Source: Candidatus Kaistella beijingensis (GTDB taxonomy: Bacteria > Bacteroidota > Bacteroidia > Flavobacteriales > Weeksellaceae). Taken from it: DNA of 64,000 bases. Shown piece by piece: positions 9,249-18,007 of this stretch. The DNA lies in the NCBI RefSeq assembly GCF_020084865.1, contig NZ_CP071953.1:930001-994000 (forward strand). The letters are read 5' to 3'. The position numbers and the translations under genes were made by a program. The notes under the pieces were generated by a model, which was not told where the DNA came from, did no database searches, and worked only from the letters and a program-made list of their open reading frames with translations. The first letter of the stretch is position 1. Each line of letters starts with the position of its first letter.

Positions 9249-9383
9249 ATGAATCCAGTACTTTTAAGAAGACTCCTTATGTGGGTTGCTCCATTAGCAA
9301 TTGGCTATATCGTTAAAAAATACGAGCAAAAACAAGCAAAGAAACAACAGGAAAAAGCAATGGCGAAAAATACAGCGCTTTAA
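9249..9383 (+). CDS. 44-residue basic membrane microprotein
   Basis: ATG at 9249; an in-frame TTG at 9201 would add 16 residues but gives no better start. The peptide begins MNPVLLRRLLMWVAPLAIGY, one probable membrane helix, followed by a very basic, glutamine-rich tail (KKYEQKQAKKQQEK) and ending in NTAL. Followed at once by a strong terminator, which supports a real transcription unit. No family recognised. It lies between two copies of the GGGTGA palindrome. Confidence 0.6.
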   Translation: MNPVLLRRLLMWVAPLAIGYIVKKYEQKQAKKQQEKAMAKNTAL

Positions 9384-9386
9384 GTA

Positions 9387-9411
9387 AAACCTCATTTTTG
9401 AGGTTTTTTTT
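9387..9411 (+). terminator. Terminator after the 44-residue gene
   Basis: AAACCTCA / TGAGGTTT with a TTTT loop and a long T run. Confidence 0.8.
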
Positions 9412-9461
9412 ATTTCTAGAGTTCATCTCACTGCATTTCATTTTTTTCATTCAATAAAAAA

Positions 9462-9475
9462 GGGTGATTTCACTT
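9462..9475 (+). promoter_or_regulatory. Operator-like palindrome GGGTGATTTCACTT (copy 2)
   Basis: GGGTGATTTCACTT lies 2 bp upstream of the TTG -33 box of the patatin gene, the same arrangement as copy 1 at the M15 gene. Confidence 0.5.
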
Positions 9476-9477
9476 GC

Positions 9478-9506
9478 TTGATTTCAACAGCATCTTGGTA
9501 ATTTTG
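9478..9506 (+). promoter_or_regulatory. Patatin gene promoter
   Basis: TTG at 9478-9480, 18 nt, TAATTTTG at 9499-9506; ATG at 9531. Confidence 0.65.
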
Positions 9507-9530
9507 ATTTATGATAGATAACTTGAAGCC

Positions 9531-11042
9531 ATGAACGAATCTGATTTCACACAAATTCTGCAGTACATCTCCCAAGATCACAATAGCGATGATTTACTTC
9601 AAAAACTGCAAAGTGTAAAAGAACAAAATAAAATTTTTTCGGACGTTTATACCATTGATGCAGATGGAAACACACTACAATTCGTGGAATTGGTTCAGGA
9701 AGGAGGTGGAACATTAGGAATTTCGCTGGTTGGATTCTGTTTTGTTCTCGAATATTGCGGTATCCGTTTTCTGAAACTTGCCGGAACAAGCGCAGGAGCC
9801 ATCAATACTCTTTTTATGGCAGCATTGGGTAAAAATAAGGAATGTTGTTCAACACCTGAACTTTTCCAAATCGTGAGGAACATGGATATGTTTTCCTTTG
9901 TAGATGGACATTGGATTGCTAAAAGAGCAATCAGAAGTTTAATCTCCAAAGATGGTTGGCTCAAGAGTACGATTTTCGCTTTTGTGGTTTTGGTTCTGTT
10001 TCTGATGATTTTTTATCCGCTCATTTCGATATTCGGCGAAATTGGTAACGGCGTGTATCTACTTGGTTTGGCGGTCTTCCTTATTTTCGTCGGAATCAAT
10101 GTTTATCTTTATCTGCGTTTTAAAAAAGCAAAATATGGCGTTAACTCTGGAAAGGAATTCTTAAAATTTTTAGTAAAAAATCTTGAGAAGAAAAATATTT
10201 CGACCAAACTTGAGCTGGATAGAATTGCAAAATTCATCATTAATGAGGACGGTTCTGTGGAAGGAAATTCAAACTATAAATTTTACGGCAGAAGTGAGAA
10301 TGTTGCCGAAAATCAAAAGATCATCGATGTTCTTAATCAAGAATATCACACCAACCGTCAGTACAATTTTACCCTCAAAAATTTACAGGCAGATTACACC
10401 TTTATCACGGTGGACATATCCTCCGAAAGAAAAATCGAACTTCCTGCACAAGCCGGACTTTACTGGAGCAATCCTAACTTTGATGTAAATCCTGCCGTTT
10501 TCGTTCGTTCTTCAATGGCGATTCCGCTATTCTTCGAGCCGGTTATCCAACAGATTGACCGTTCAGATGTCAAAATTATTGAAAACTGGGCTAAGATTTT
10601 TGTCAACCAACACGAAATACCTAACCAGGGAATTTTTGTGGACGGAGGATCCATTTCAAACTTTCCAATCAATATTTTCCATAATGAAAAAATTATTATT
10701 CCGCGCTTACCTGTTTTTGGAATTAGAATTAATGACGTAAAACCCAATCCTGATACCGAAATCAAAACTCTCGGGAATTATGCCGGAAGAATTCTAAACA
10801 CCATGAAAAGCAACTACGATAAAGATTTTCTTACGAAAAACAATTTCTACGAAAAATACAGCATCGCAGATATTGACACCTATCTCACCAAAGCGAATTG
10901 GCTGGATTTCAACATGAGCGAAGAAAACAAAAAAGCCCTGTTTTTGAAAGGTGTGGAATCGGCAATTGATTTCCTGGAGCGGTTTAATTGGCTGGATTAT
11001 AAAACCAACCGTGCAAAAGTGTATTACGAAAACAATAGATAA
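9531..11042 (+). CDS. Patatin-like phospholipase with membrane hairpin
   Basis: 503 residues. Serine lipase/acyl hydrolase of the patatin class. Seen: glycine-rich oxyanion loop (EGGGTLG near 62), nucleophile elbow GTSAG near 84-88, and the DGG motif (VDGGSISNFPI near 370) that supplies the catalytic Asp of the Ser-Asp dyad. Two adjacent hydrophobic helices (about 146-168 and 174-195) interrupt the domain, which should tie it to the inner membrane; this insertion is unusual for cytosolic patatins. Downstream converges with nitronate monooxygenase. Its promoter shares an operator-like palindrome with the nearby M15 peptidase, so lipid and wall hydrolases may respond together (inference). Confidence 0.88.
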   Translation: MNESDFTQILQYISQDHNSDDLLQKLQSVKEQNKIFSDVYTIDADGNTLQFVELVQEGGGTLGISLVGFCFVLEYCGIRFLKLAGTSAGAINTLFMAALGKNKECCSTPELFQIVRNMDMFSFVDGHWIAKRAIRSLISKDGWLKSTIFAFVVLVLFLMIFYPLISIFGEIGNGVYLLGLAVFLIFVGINVYLYLRFKKAKYGVNSGKEFLKFLVKNLEKKNISTKLELDRIAKFIINEDGSVEGNSNYKFYGRSENVAENQKIIDVLNQEYHTNRQYNFTLKNLQADYTFITVDISSERKIELPAQAGLYWSNPNFDVNPAVFVRSSMAIPLFFEPVIQQIDRSDVKIIENWAKIFVNQHEIPNQGIFVDGGSISNFPINIFHNEKIIIPRLPVFGIRINDVKPNPDTEIKTLGNYAGRILNTMKSNYDKDFLTKNNFYEKYSIADIDTYLTKANWLDFNMSEENKKALFLKGVESAIDFLERFNWLDYKTNRAKVYYENNR

Positions 11043-11059
11043 TGATAAGGTTTAACGGT

Positions 11060-12046
11060 CTAGAAATCAAAGCCTGTTTGTGACTGTTGGAATTCCTTGA
11101 TTAAATTCTTGAACACCTGCTCTACCGGCAAAATCTCATCGATGAGTGCGGAAACCTGACCGATTTCCAGTTCGCCTTCTTCCAGGTCACCCTCAAACAT
11201 TCCGCGCTTGGCTCTGGCTCTTCCCAATGTTTCTTTTAAAGCTTCAACATTTCTTCCCGATTCGTAAAGTTTTTCCAGATCGTGGAAGAATTTATTTTTC
11301 ACCAAACGAACCGGTGCAAGTTCTTTTAATGTAAGTTGCGTATCGCCCTCGTTTAGGGAAATCACCTTATTTTTAAAATTTTCGTGGGAGCTCGCTTCCT
11401 GGGTCATCGCAAAACGGGAACCGATTTGAACGCCGTCTGCACCCAGGATCATCGCCGCTTTCATTTGGGAACCGAGCGCAATTCCACCCGCAGCAATGAG
11501 GGGTTTGGAAATGTGCCTTTTCACATTCGGAATCAGGCAAAAAGTGGTGGTTTCATCTCTACCATTATGACCGCCTGCTTCAAAACCTTCCGCAACAATC
11601 GCGTCAACTCCGGCTTCTTCACATTTCATGGCAAATTTGGTGGAGGAAACTACATGCGCAACCTTTACTCCCTCTTTCTGTAAAGTTTCCGTATAGGTTT
11701 TGGGATTTCCGGCGGAGGTGAAAACAATCTTCACCCCTTCTTCCAAAATAATCTGGATGATTTCTTCCAGGTTAGGATAAAGCATCGGAACATTCACGCC
11801 AAAAGGTTGCTCCGTCGCTCTTTTGCATTTCTGAATATTTTCCCGCAAAATATCGGGATACATGCTTCCTGCCCCGATCAAACCCAAACCGCCATTATTG
11901 GAAACCGCCGAAGCCAGCCTCCACCCGGAATGCCAAATCATCCCGCCCTGAATAATGGGATATTTAATATTGAAAAGTGAGGTGATTTTATTCTGATTTT
12001 CGCTGTACATCTTCTCAGCGATACCGAAGTGGATAAAGTTGCTCAT
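11060..12046 (-). CDS. Nitronate monooxygenase family flavoprotein
   Basis: 328 residues from ATG 12046 (MSNFIHF); an internal ATG at 12010 is the other plausible start. FMN-dependent TIM barrel of the 2-nitropropane dioxygenase/FabK class. Seen: KYPIIQGGMIW near the start, VNVPMLYPN, FTSAGNP, AEGFEAGGHNG with the likely catalytic His, LIAAGGIA and ADGVQIGSRF for FMN phosphate binding. Oxidises nitronates; physiological substrate in Flavobacteriia unproven. Only 14 bp separate it from the DUF262-HNH gene upstream, so it may be the last gene of that operon or a host gene downstream of an inserted cassette. Confidence 0.9.
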   Translation of the reverse strand: MSNFIHFGIAEKMYSENQNKITSLFNIKYPIIQGGMIWHSGWRLASAVSNNGGLGLIGAGSMYPDILRENIQKCKRATEQPFGVNVPMLYPNLEEIIQIILEEGVKIVFTSAGNPKTYTETLQKEGVKVAHVVSSTKFAMKCEEAGVDAIVAEGFEAGGHNGRDETTTFCLIPNVKRHISKPLIAAGGIALGSQMKAAMILGADGVQIGSRFAMTQEASSHENFKNKVISLNEGDTQLTLKELAPVRLVKNKFFHDLEKLYESGRNVEALKETLGRARAKRGMFEGDLEEGELEIGQVSALIDEILPVEQVFKNLIKEFQQSQTGFDF

Positions 12047-12060
12047 ATTATTTAAATGGA

Positions 12061-13170
12061 TTATTTGCCGCTCTTCATGCGGTTGTCTTTTTTGCAAAGC
12101 ATCATAAGGTTATCTTCAACGGTAAGTCCGCCGTCTTTCCACGGAATGACGTGGTCGCCTTCCATTTCTTCAAATTCAAAGTGCTGTTTGCAGACCGGGC
12201 AAATCCCTTCCTGCTGTTGATATTTCTTGCGTTTGGTTTTGATGTCGAACGTCCTTAAATCCAGATACCGCACATCGTCCGTTAAAACATAAGGATAAAT
12301 TCCCTTCTCGCTTTTCACTTCGTCATCTTCCACCAGTTCTGCGATTTGTTTTTCTATGGCGTCGGTATCTAAAATCTCATCTTTATAACGGTCATACCAA
12401 AATCCCCAATCTACTCCTTTCATGGAGGAGCGGTATTTTTTGAAGGTATTTCTTTGCCAACCAATCACGGCTTCAAAATACTGTTTCAGTGCATTGGCGT
12501 TGGGATCGTGCTGATGTTCGCCCATATATTTCTGGATGTTGTCTTTGGAAATCCACTTCAACACGGTTTCCAAATAATCCTGCCGTTTTGCGGAACCGGT
12601 GAGCAAATCGTGGGCTCTGTTGAAAGCCGGACCGCTCGGTTTGCTGAAATATTTCTTGGCATCGCTCAGCCAAGGGCCTGCAAAAGTGGCGTTCAAAAGT
12701 TCCTGTTTGGTGAGAACGGCTCCGGCAATGTTGATGGTTTCAAACCATTCCAGTTTTTCGCTGGGTTCGCCTTCGCATAGATAAACGAGGAGTTTATAAT
12801 CGAGAATTTTTTTCTGCATATCGTCCTGAAGGTTCATAAAGGCGAGCATTTTGCCACCAATATTTACAGAAAAATCTCCGGCAACATACTGACAGATAGA
12901 AATTGTGCGCTGTTGCCCGTCGATAATTTCGTATTCGGGTTCGCCGTCTTCAATTTTATCCCGCACCGCCCAATACATCACGTTCAGCGGGTGACCTTTT
13001 AATATCGTATCGATGACCATGGCACGCTGCTTCTCATCATACACAAACTCGCGCTGGAAAGGCGGCCGCACATCCAGCTTGCCTTTATAGGCAATTACAC
13101 CATCATCGCCTTTGTCCTGATAACCTTTGACAAGGGCGGCAACATTGACTTCAAATAAAGTGATATCCAT
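12061..13170 (-). CDS. DUF262 / HNH nuclease (GmrSD- and restriction-related)
   Basis: 369 residues. N-terminal DUF262 domain: RPPFQREFVYDEKQ near 35 and the hallmark IDGQQRTIS near 85 (ParB-like NTPase fold; in GmrS/BrxU-type restriction proteins it binds NTP). C-terminal HNH domain: CPVC near 322, then EGDHVIPWKDGGLTVEDNL and MLCKKDNRMK, matching the E-DH-P-GG-NL-LC pattern. The second zinc-knuckle Cys expected after LC is Asp (LCKKD), a deviation. Upstream by 10 bp is an EcoRI-type adenine methyltransferase, so the pair looks like a restriction-modification-like cassette with DUF262-HNH as effector (inference). Confidence 0.85.
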   Translation of the reverse strand: MDITLFEVNVAALVKGYQDKGDDGVIAYKGKLDVRPPFQREFVYDEKQRAMVIDTILKGHPLNVMYWAVRDKIEDGEPEYEIIDGQQRTISICQYVAGDFSVNIGGKMLAFMNLQDDMQKKILDYKLLVYLCEGEPSEKLEWFETINIAGAVLTKQELLNATFAGPWLSDAKKYFSKPSGPAFNRAHDLLTGSAKRQDYLETVLKWISKDNIQKYMGEHQHDPNANALKQYFEAVIGWQRNTFKKYRSSMKGVDWGFWYDRYKDEILDTDAIEKQIAELVEDDEVKSEKGIYPYVLTDDVRYLDLRTFDIKTKRKKYQQQEGICPVCKQHFEFEEMEGDHVIPWKDGGLTVEDNLMMLCKKDNRMKSGK

Positions 13171-13180
13171 GATTTAATTT

Positions 13181-14206
13181 TTAGAGTTTTTTGTTTTTGA
13201 TTAAAATTCTTGCGTAAGTTGGCTTGCCATTTATAGCTCCATCTTTGTCTTTAATTAATCCATGTTCCTTGAAAGGAATTGTTTCATTAATGCGATAATC
13301 ATTTGAACTAATAATTTCAAACTGCTCCGGATTGTATTTATCCAAAAAGGTAATCGGCACGCCCATAGCTCCGGCATAATCTTTGGGAATATCCTTAGTT
13401 TTATTAACATTAATAGCATCATAGTTATCATACTTCGGATACTCTTCCGGAGTATAGGTTTTGTATAAATCCAAATCTTCATGACGCTTGGAATGATCGA
13501 GATTGGTAAACCAAATGGCTTGTGCTCTACCTTTTACAACACCATTTACAACTTTATATGCACTGCCTTCTTTTTTATTATTTAATAAAAATTCGATTTC
13601 ATCTTTAGGTAAGTCAAATAGTAGATCAGTGCTCATTGGCGTAACGCCAACCCATAATTTATTTTCTTTAATTAATTTAAAAACTTCTTTATAAGTGATG
13701 GCATTTTTGTTTGAAATAATAATAAACTTCTTATCAAACTCCATCAGCTGCGCCACATATTTCCGGAATAGCGAGAACGGCGGGTTGGTTACCACAATAT
13801 CGGCTTCTTTCAAAAGGGCAACACTTTCCGCCGAACGGAAGTCGCCGTCGCCCTGCAGCTCGGTAATCCCAATTTCTTCGGCATTGGGCACGCGGTCGCC
13901 ATTTTTGTCGCCTTCGTACACCAACATTACGGCTTTTTCGCTTTCGTGGGTGCTGAAGAGATCCATGTCCTGATTTTTGTAGCAGGTGGTGATAAGTTTT
14001 TTCAGCCCCAAATCCTCGAAGCGGTGGCTGAAATAATGAAAGAAGTTGGAAACTCTGGGATCATCGCAGTTGCAGAAAACGGTTTTGCCTTTAAAGTGGT
14101 GGCGGTAATGTTTCAGTTCGTTTTCTATATCAGCAATTTGGGTATAGAACTCGTCTTTTTTATTGCTTTTTGCGCTGTGCAGGTTTTTGTTGAGGGATTT
14201 TGCCAT
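13181..14206 (-). CDS. EcoRI-type adenine-specific DNA methyltransferase
   Basis: 341 residues from ATG 14206 (MAKSLNKNLHSAKSNKKDEF); a TTG two codons earlier is not needed. N6-adenine methyltransferase of the EcoRI_methylase family: KKDEFYTQ start block, FCNCDDPRVSNFF, catalytic motif IV as NPPF near 140 and the following SLFRKYVAQL. The partner nuclease is not an EcoRI homologue but the DUF262-HNH gene 10 bp downstream. GC content falls abruptly inside the gene near base 13,741: about 52-60% in the 120 bases encoding the motif IV region versus about 22% in the next 60 bases toward the C-terminus. This suggests a recombined C-terminal half. Target sequence unknown. Confidence 0.9.
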   Translation of the reverse strand: MAKSLNKNLHSAKSNKKDEFYTQIADIENELKHYRHHFKGKTVFCNCDDPRVSNFFHYFSHRFEDLGLKKLITTCYKNQDMDLFSTHESEKAVMLVYEGDKNGDRVPNAEEIGITELQGDGDFRSAESVALLKEADIVVTNPPFSLFRKYVAQLMEFDKKFIIISNKNAITYKEVFKLIKENKLWVGVTPMSTDLLFDLPKDEIEFLLNNKKEGSAYKVVNGVVKGRAQAIWFTNLDHSKRHEDLDLYKTYTPEEYPKYDNYDAINVNKTKDIPKDYAGAMGVPITFLDKYNPEQFEIISSNDYRINETIPFKEHGLIKDKDGAINGKPTYARILIKNKKL

Positions 14207-14241
14207 GCCCAAATATAATTAATTGTTGGGTTACTTCAAAA

Positions 14242-14416
14242 AACACAATCGTTTCGGTCTTTTACTCCTCCGTTTCGGTTGCCAACCGAAAAATTGCGGT
14301 CCGGAACCCCAAACTTCCGGTTGGGTAACCCCAAATTTTCGGTTCCGGACCGTAAGTTTAGGGTTCCGAACCCTACCGTTTCGGTTCTTTAGTGGTTCGT
14401 ACCGGTTAAAGACCGG
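14242..14416. repeat. Palindromic heptad array with 21-bp super-period upstream of the methyltransferase
   Basis: About 24 consecutive heptads (one unit has 8 bp) cycling as NTTTCGG, TTNNNAA, CCNNAAA. The CGG(T) heptad recurs about every 21 bp from 14251 to 14406; AACC marks recur at 14284, 14305, 14327, 14348 and 14369. Nested perfect palindromes: 14273-14291 (arms TTTCGGTTG), 14297-14308 with 14341-14352 (12-bp arms), 14359-14375 (8-bp arms), 14402-14416 (5-bp arms). It fills the gap between the methyltransferase start and the terminator of the upstream gene, so it overlaps the cassette's promoter or leader. Confidence 0.8.
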
Positions 14417-14423
14417 AATGCAC

Positions 14424-14454
14424 CTAAAAAAAAACCGCCTTTTTGTAGGCGGTT
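14424..14454 (-). terminator. Terminator of the 14.46-kb hypothetical gene
   Basis: On the minus strand AACCGCC / GGCGGTT stem (14454-14448 with 14439-14433) followed by nine Ts. Confidence 0.85.
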
Positions 14455-14461
14455 CGGTTTT

Positions 14462-14947
14462 TTAAGGATTTGGTGGGGGCGGGTTAAAGTTTTTGGTTGT
14501 TCTTCCAAAAAACTGCTTCAGTTCGTTGTATTTGTTTTCATAACCATCTGCTCCTGTCGCGGCGCGGTAAGTGGTGTACGCATAATCGTCTAATGCTGCC
14601 TGATAATTGTCGTAATCGTGCAGGATTTTGGCTCCCTGCAGTTTGATGGCCAACGCATTCAGGCGGTTGATGAGACTCTCGAAAACATTGCGGCTTGCAA
14701 AATCTTTGTCGAACTCGTCCCAATCTACATCCGATACGGAAAGGTTGGGGTTGCTTTGGCGGAAATCTTTCACCTTGTTGACCAGGAGTTTGTTCTGCTC
14801 GTTGATGCTGCCGTATTTTTGGCGGTCTTCCGGGGTGAGCTGCACGGTGATTATGGCAAGTGCGTTCTCCAGTTCGGTGAGGGCGTTCTGTGCGGCGGTT
14901 ACCTGTGCTTCGGTAAGGTGCGCGCTGTTGAGGTTGGTTAGTGGCAT
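14462..14947 (-). CDS. Hypothetical helical protein
   Basis: 161 residues, no signal peptide or membrane helix; mostly predicted helix (AQVTAAQNALTELENALAII, SLINRLNALAIKLQG) and ending in a proline stretch NPPPPNP. I do not recognise a characterised family. The gene is GC-rich (about 50-60% in places) compared with the surrounding chromosome, like the first part of the methyltransferase gene. An operator-like GGGTG-NNNN-CACCC palindrome lies 75 bp upstream. It has its own terminator, so it is not co-transcribed with the methyltransferase. Confidence 0.7.
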   Translation of the reverse strand: MPLTNLNSAHLTEAQVTAAQNALTELENALAIITVQLTPEDRQKYGSINEQNKLLVNKVKDFRQSNPNLSVSDVDWDEFDKDFASRNVFESLINRLNALAIKLQGAKILHDYDNYQAALDDYAYTTYRAATGADGYENKYNELKQFFGRTTKNFNPPPPNP

Positions 14948-15021
14948 AACATTGTGTTTTTTAAATTAGTGATTTAAAGTTAAAAACTTTTTCGCACCAA
15001 AAACATAATGTCTTTAAAAAA

Positions 15022-15035
15022 GGGTGTTTTCACCC
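15022..15035 (-). promoter_or_regulatory. Operator-like palindrome GGGTGTTTTCACCC (copy 3)
   Basis: Both half sites (GGGTG / CACCC) intact; 75 bp upstream of the 14.46-kb hypothetical gene. Confidence 0.5.
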
Positions 15036-15048
15036 ATTAGAAGAGATG

Positions 15049-15306
15049 TTAGGGTAACAAATCCCTGGCTTTCATTTCCTTTTGCAGGTTAGAATATTTG
15101 ATGATGTATTTAAAACAGATCATACAGGAACCCATGAAGAGAATCAATTTGAAAAATCCCATTCCGCCATGCGTTGCCGCGTAAATCCCTATCGCAAAAA
15201 TGAACAGCAGAATCCCTACTGCGGGATAGCATAATTTTTTGCTGGTGGCAAACTCGCTCTGTAATTCTTCGTTGGATAATTCTGTGAATTTGTTTTCGTT
15301 GCTCAT
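15049..15306 (-). CDS. Small two-helix membrane protein, unknown function
   Basis: 85 residues. An acidic cytosolic N-terminus (ELSNEELQSEF) is followed by two membrane helices (AVGILLFIFAIGIYAA and FFKLILFMGSCMICF) and a short basic tail. No recognised domain. Follows alaS on the same strand with a 36-bp gap, so it may be co-transcribed with it. Confidence 0.65.
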   Translation of the reverse strand: MSNENKFTELSNEELQSEFATSKKLCYPAVGILLFIFAIGIYAATHGGMGFFKLILFMGSCMICFKYIIKYSNLQKEMKARDLLP

Positions 15307-15342
15307 AATTGTGCGGTAAAAATTTTATAGAAACTTGAGAAA

Positions 15343-18000
15343 TTACAGCTCCATCGCTTTTTTTACAGCGGCATCAATTCCGTCTAGATTTTTACCGCCC
15401 GCAGTGGCGAAACCCGGGTTTCCTCCTCCTCCACCCTGGATTGCTGCAGCCAATTCTTTCACGATATTTCCGGCGTGGTATTTCGATTCCAAATCTGCGG
15501 AAACTCCCACGGTGATCATGGGTTTTTGGTCTGCATCAGAAATAATAACCGTCACAGAATTCGGAATTTCTTTCTTCAGTTGAAACACGATATCTTTTAC
15601 AGAACCTGCGTCCAAAGAAACTTTTTTCACCAAAAGATTTTTATCGCCGCTTTCTTGGAAGTCGTTTTTCCAGTTGGCAGTTTCTCCTTTTGCTTTTTCT
15701 TTTTTAAGGGATTCTATTTCGGATTTTAGGGATTGGTTTTCTTCGATTAATCTTTCGACAGATTTTGTCAAATCTTTCGACTTTAATAAGGAGGAAATTT
15801 CTTTCAGCTGTGCTTCCAAATTTTTAAAGTATTCCGAAGATTTATCACCGGAAATCGCTTCGATTCTGCGAATTCCCGCCGCAGTTGAACTTTCTGTCTG
15901 AATTTTGAAATGACCGATTTCCCCCGTTGATTTTACGTGGGTTCCGCCACACAATTCTTTAGAACTACCAAACTGAATCATTCGAACGTGGTCACCATAT
16001 TTTTCACCGAAGAGCATCATCGCCCCTTTTTCCGTTGCTTCCGCGATTGGAAGGTCACGGAATTCCTGCAGTGAAATATTTTCCTTGATTTTAGCATTTA
16101 CCTGATCCTCTACCAGTTTCAATTCATCTTCACTCATTTTCGAGAAGTGTGAGAAATCGAAACGAAGGTAATCCGGTCCCACAAAAGAGCCTTTCTGCTC
16201 CACGTGAGTTCCCAAAACGTCACGCAACGCTTCATGTAAAAGGTGCGTCACCGAGTGATTTGCCTGTGTATTTTTTCTTTCGGAATGATTAACTTTCGCG
16301 TAGAATACCGCACCTGCATCTTTCGGCAAATCTTTGATTAATGAAATGATCAGGTTGTTTTCTTTTTTGGTATCCAAAACTTCGATGATGTCCGAACAAT
16401 TTGTGATGTCAAAAACACTTGGGTTGGAAATATCAAAACCTTCCGTATAACTTGGAATTAAAATTCCCTTATCGCCAATTTGACCACCACCTTCCGGATA
16501 AAACGGAGATTTCGCCAAAACGATTTGATAGAACTCGCCGTCTTTGTTTTCTATTTTTCTGTAACGGGTAATATAAGTTTCTGTTTCCGTTTGGTCGTAA
16601 CCCACGAAAGTTTCAGGTTTTTCCTCTAAGATTACCCAATCGTGAACTTTGGACGCGGATGATTTTTTGGAACGCTGCTTTTGCTTTTCCATTTCTTCAT
16701 CAAATCCTTTTTCATCTACGGTTAAACCTTTTTCCTCTGCAATAATTCTTGATAAATCGGCAGGAAATCCGTAAGTATCGTAAAGCTCGAAAACTTCCGT
16801 TCCGGGAAGCGTTTTCTCGTTCTTGGAAATGGTTTCGTTGATGATTAGATCGATTCTTTTCAAACCGTGTTCAATGGTTTTAAGGAATGAAGATTCTTCT
16901 TCCTTAATCACTTCGGTAACCAATTTTTCCTGTTTGATGAGTTCCGGGAAGAACTGTCCCATTTCGTTTTTCAAAACGGCAACCAACTGATAAAGGAATG
17001 GTTCTTTCATTCCCAAAAATCGGTAAGAATACGAAATCGCTCTTCTCAAAATTCTTCTAATCACGTAACCTGCACCGCCGTTGGAAGGGAGTTGTCCGTC
17101 AGCAATTGCAAACGCCACCGCACGAATGTGATCCACCACAACACGAATTGCAATATCTTTTTCGTCTTCTAAAATTCCGGTATATTTTTTACCGGAAAGT
17201 TCTTCCACTTTGGCAATTAAAGGCGTGAAAACATCGGTATCATAATTTGATTTTTTTCCTTGCAAAGCCATACACAAACGTTCGAAACCCATTCCGGTAT
17301 CAACATTTTGCTTCGGTAATTTTTCTAAACTTCCGTCGGCTTTTCTTAAAAATTCCATGAAAACGAGGTTCCAGATTTCCACGACTTGCGGATGGTCGTT
17401 GTTCACCAAATCTAAACCAGAAACTTTTGCTTTTTCTTCCTCCGAACGCAAATCCACGTGAATTTCGGAGCAAGGTCCGCACGGTCCGCTTTCGCCCATT
17501 TCCCAGAAATTGTCCTTTTTATTTCCGTTGATGATTCTGCTCTCGTGAATATGGGATTTCCAAAAATGGTAAGCGTCTTGGTCACGTTCCAAATTTTCGG
17601 AAGCATCACCTTCAAAAATGGTCACATAAAGGTTTTCTTTTGGGATTTTATAGACTTCGGTCAGCAGTTCCCACGCAAAATCAATCGCCTCTTTTTTGAA
17701 ATAGTCTCCAAAAGACCAGTTTCCCAACATTTCGAACATCGTGTGGTGATACGTGTCGCGACCAACATCGTCCAAATCATTGTGTTTCCCGGAAACTCTC
17801 AAACATTTTTGAGTGTCGGCAATTCTTACATTCGATGGTTCTTTGTAGCCCAGAAAGAAATCCTTGAACTGCGTCATTCCCGAATTGGAGAACATCAAAG
17901 TGGGATCGTCTTTCAGAACAATTGGTGCGGAAGGAACAATTTGGTGTCCTTTTTCTTTGAAAAAATCTAAAAACTGTTGGCGTATCTGTTGTGAAGTCAT
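15343..18000 (-). CDS. alaS: Alanyl-tRNA synthetase
   Basis: 885 residues from ATG 18000 ([14 protein letters not shown]); the open frame extends 43 codons further upstream but only through heptad array C and unrelated sequence. Class II synthetase. Seen: catalytic domain with [32 protein letters not shown]-like [21 protein letters not shown]; editing domain with HSVTHLLH (HxxxH) and CGGTH zinc/editing motifs; C-Ala domain ending in [14 protein letters not shown]. Normal length and all key residues present. Confidence 0.97.
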   Translation of the reverse strand: MTSQQIRQQFLDFFKEKGHQIVPSAPIVLKDDPTLMFSNSGMTQFKDFFLGYKEPSNVRIADTQKCLRVSGKHNDLDDVGRDTYHHTMFEMLGNWSFGDYFKKEAIDFAWELLTEVYKIPKENLYVTIFEGDASENLERDQDAYHFWKSHIHESRIINGNKKDNFWEMGESGPCGPCSEIHVDLRSEEEKAKVSGLDLVNNDHPQVVEIWNLVFMEFLRKADGSLEKLPKQNVDTGMGFERLCMALQGKKSNYDTDVFTPLIAKVEELSGKKYTGILEDEKDIAIRVVVDHIRAVAFAIADGQLPSNGGAGYVIRRILRRAISYSYRFLGMKEPFLYQLVAVLKNEMGQFFPELIKQEKLVTEVIKEEESSFLKTIEHGLKRIDLIINETISKNEKTLPGTEVFELYDTYGFPADLSRIIAEEKGLTVDEKGFDEEMEKQKQRSKKSSASKVHDWVILEEKPETFVGYDQTETETYITRYRKIENKDGEFYQIVLAKSPFYPEGGGQIGDKGILIPSYTEGFDISNPSVFDITNCSDIIEVLDTKKENNLIISLIKDLPKDAGAVFYAKVNHSERKNTQANHSVTHLLHEALRDVLGTHVEQKGSFVGPDYLRFDFSHFSKMSEDELKLVEDQVNAKIKENISLQEFRDLPIAEATEKGAMMLFGEKYGDHVRMIQFGSSKELCGGTHVKSTGEIGHFKIQTESSTAAGIRRIEAISGDKSSEYFKNLEAQLKEISSLLKSKDLTKSVERLIEENQSLKSEIESLKKEKAKGETANWKNDFQESGDKNLLVKKVSLDAGSVKDIVFQLKKEIPNSVTVIISDADQKPMITVGVSADLESKYHAGNIVKELAAAIQGGGGGNPGFATAGGKNLDGIDAAVKKAMEL

Positions 18001-18007
18001 ATTATTA

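Noticed and set aside
8434-11042. Prophage remnant suggested by the M15 endolysin-like gene and a small membrane protein
   Set aside because: No phage structural, integrase or attachment-site signals nearby; neighbours are ordinary chromosomal genes.
14242-14416. CRISPR array upstream of the methyltransferase
   Set aside because: Period is only 21 bp with no unique spacers and no cas genes; it is a degenerate tandem array.
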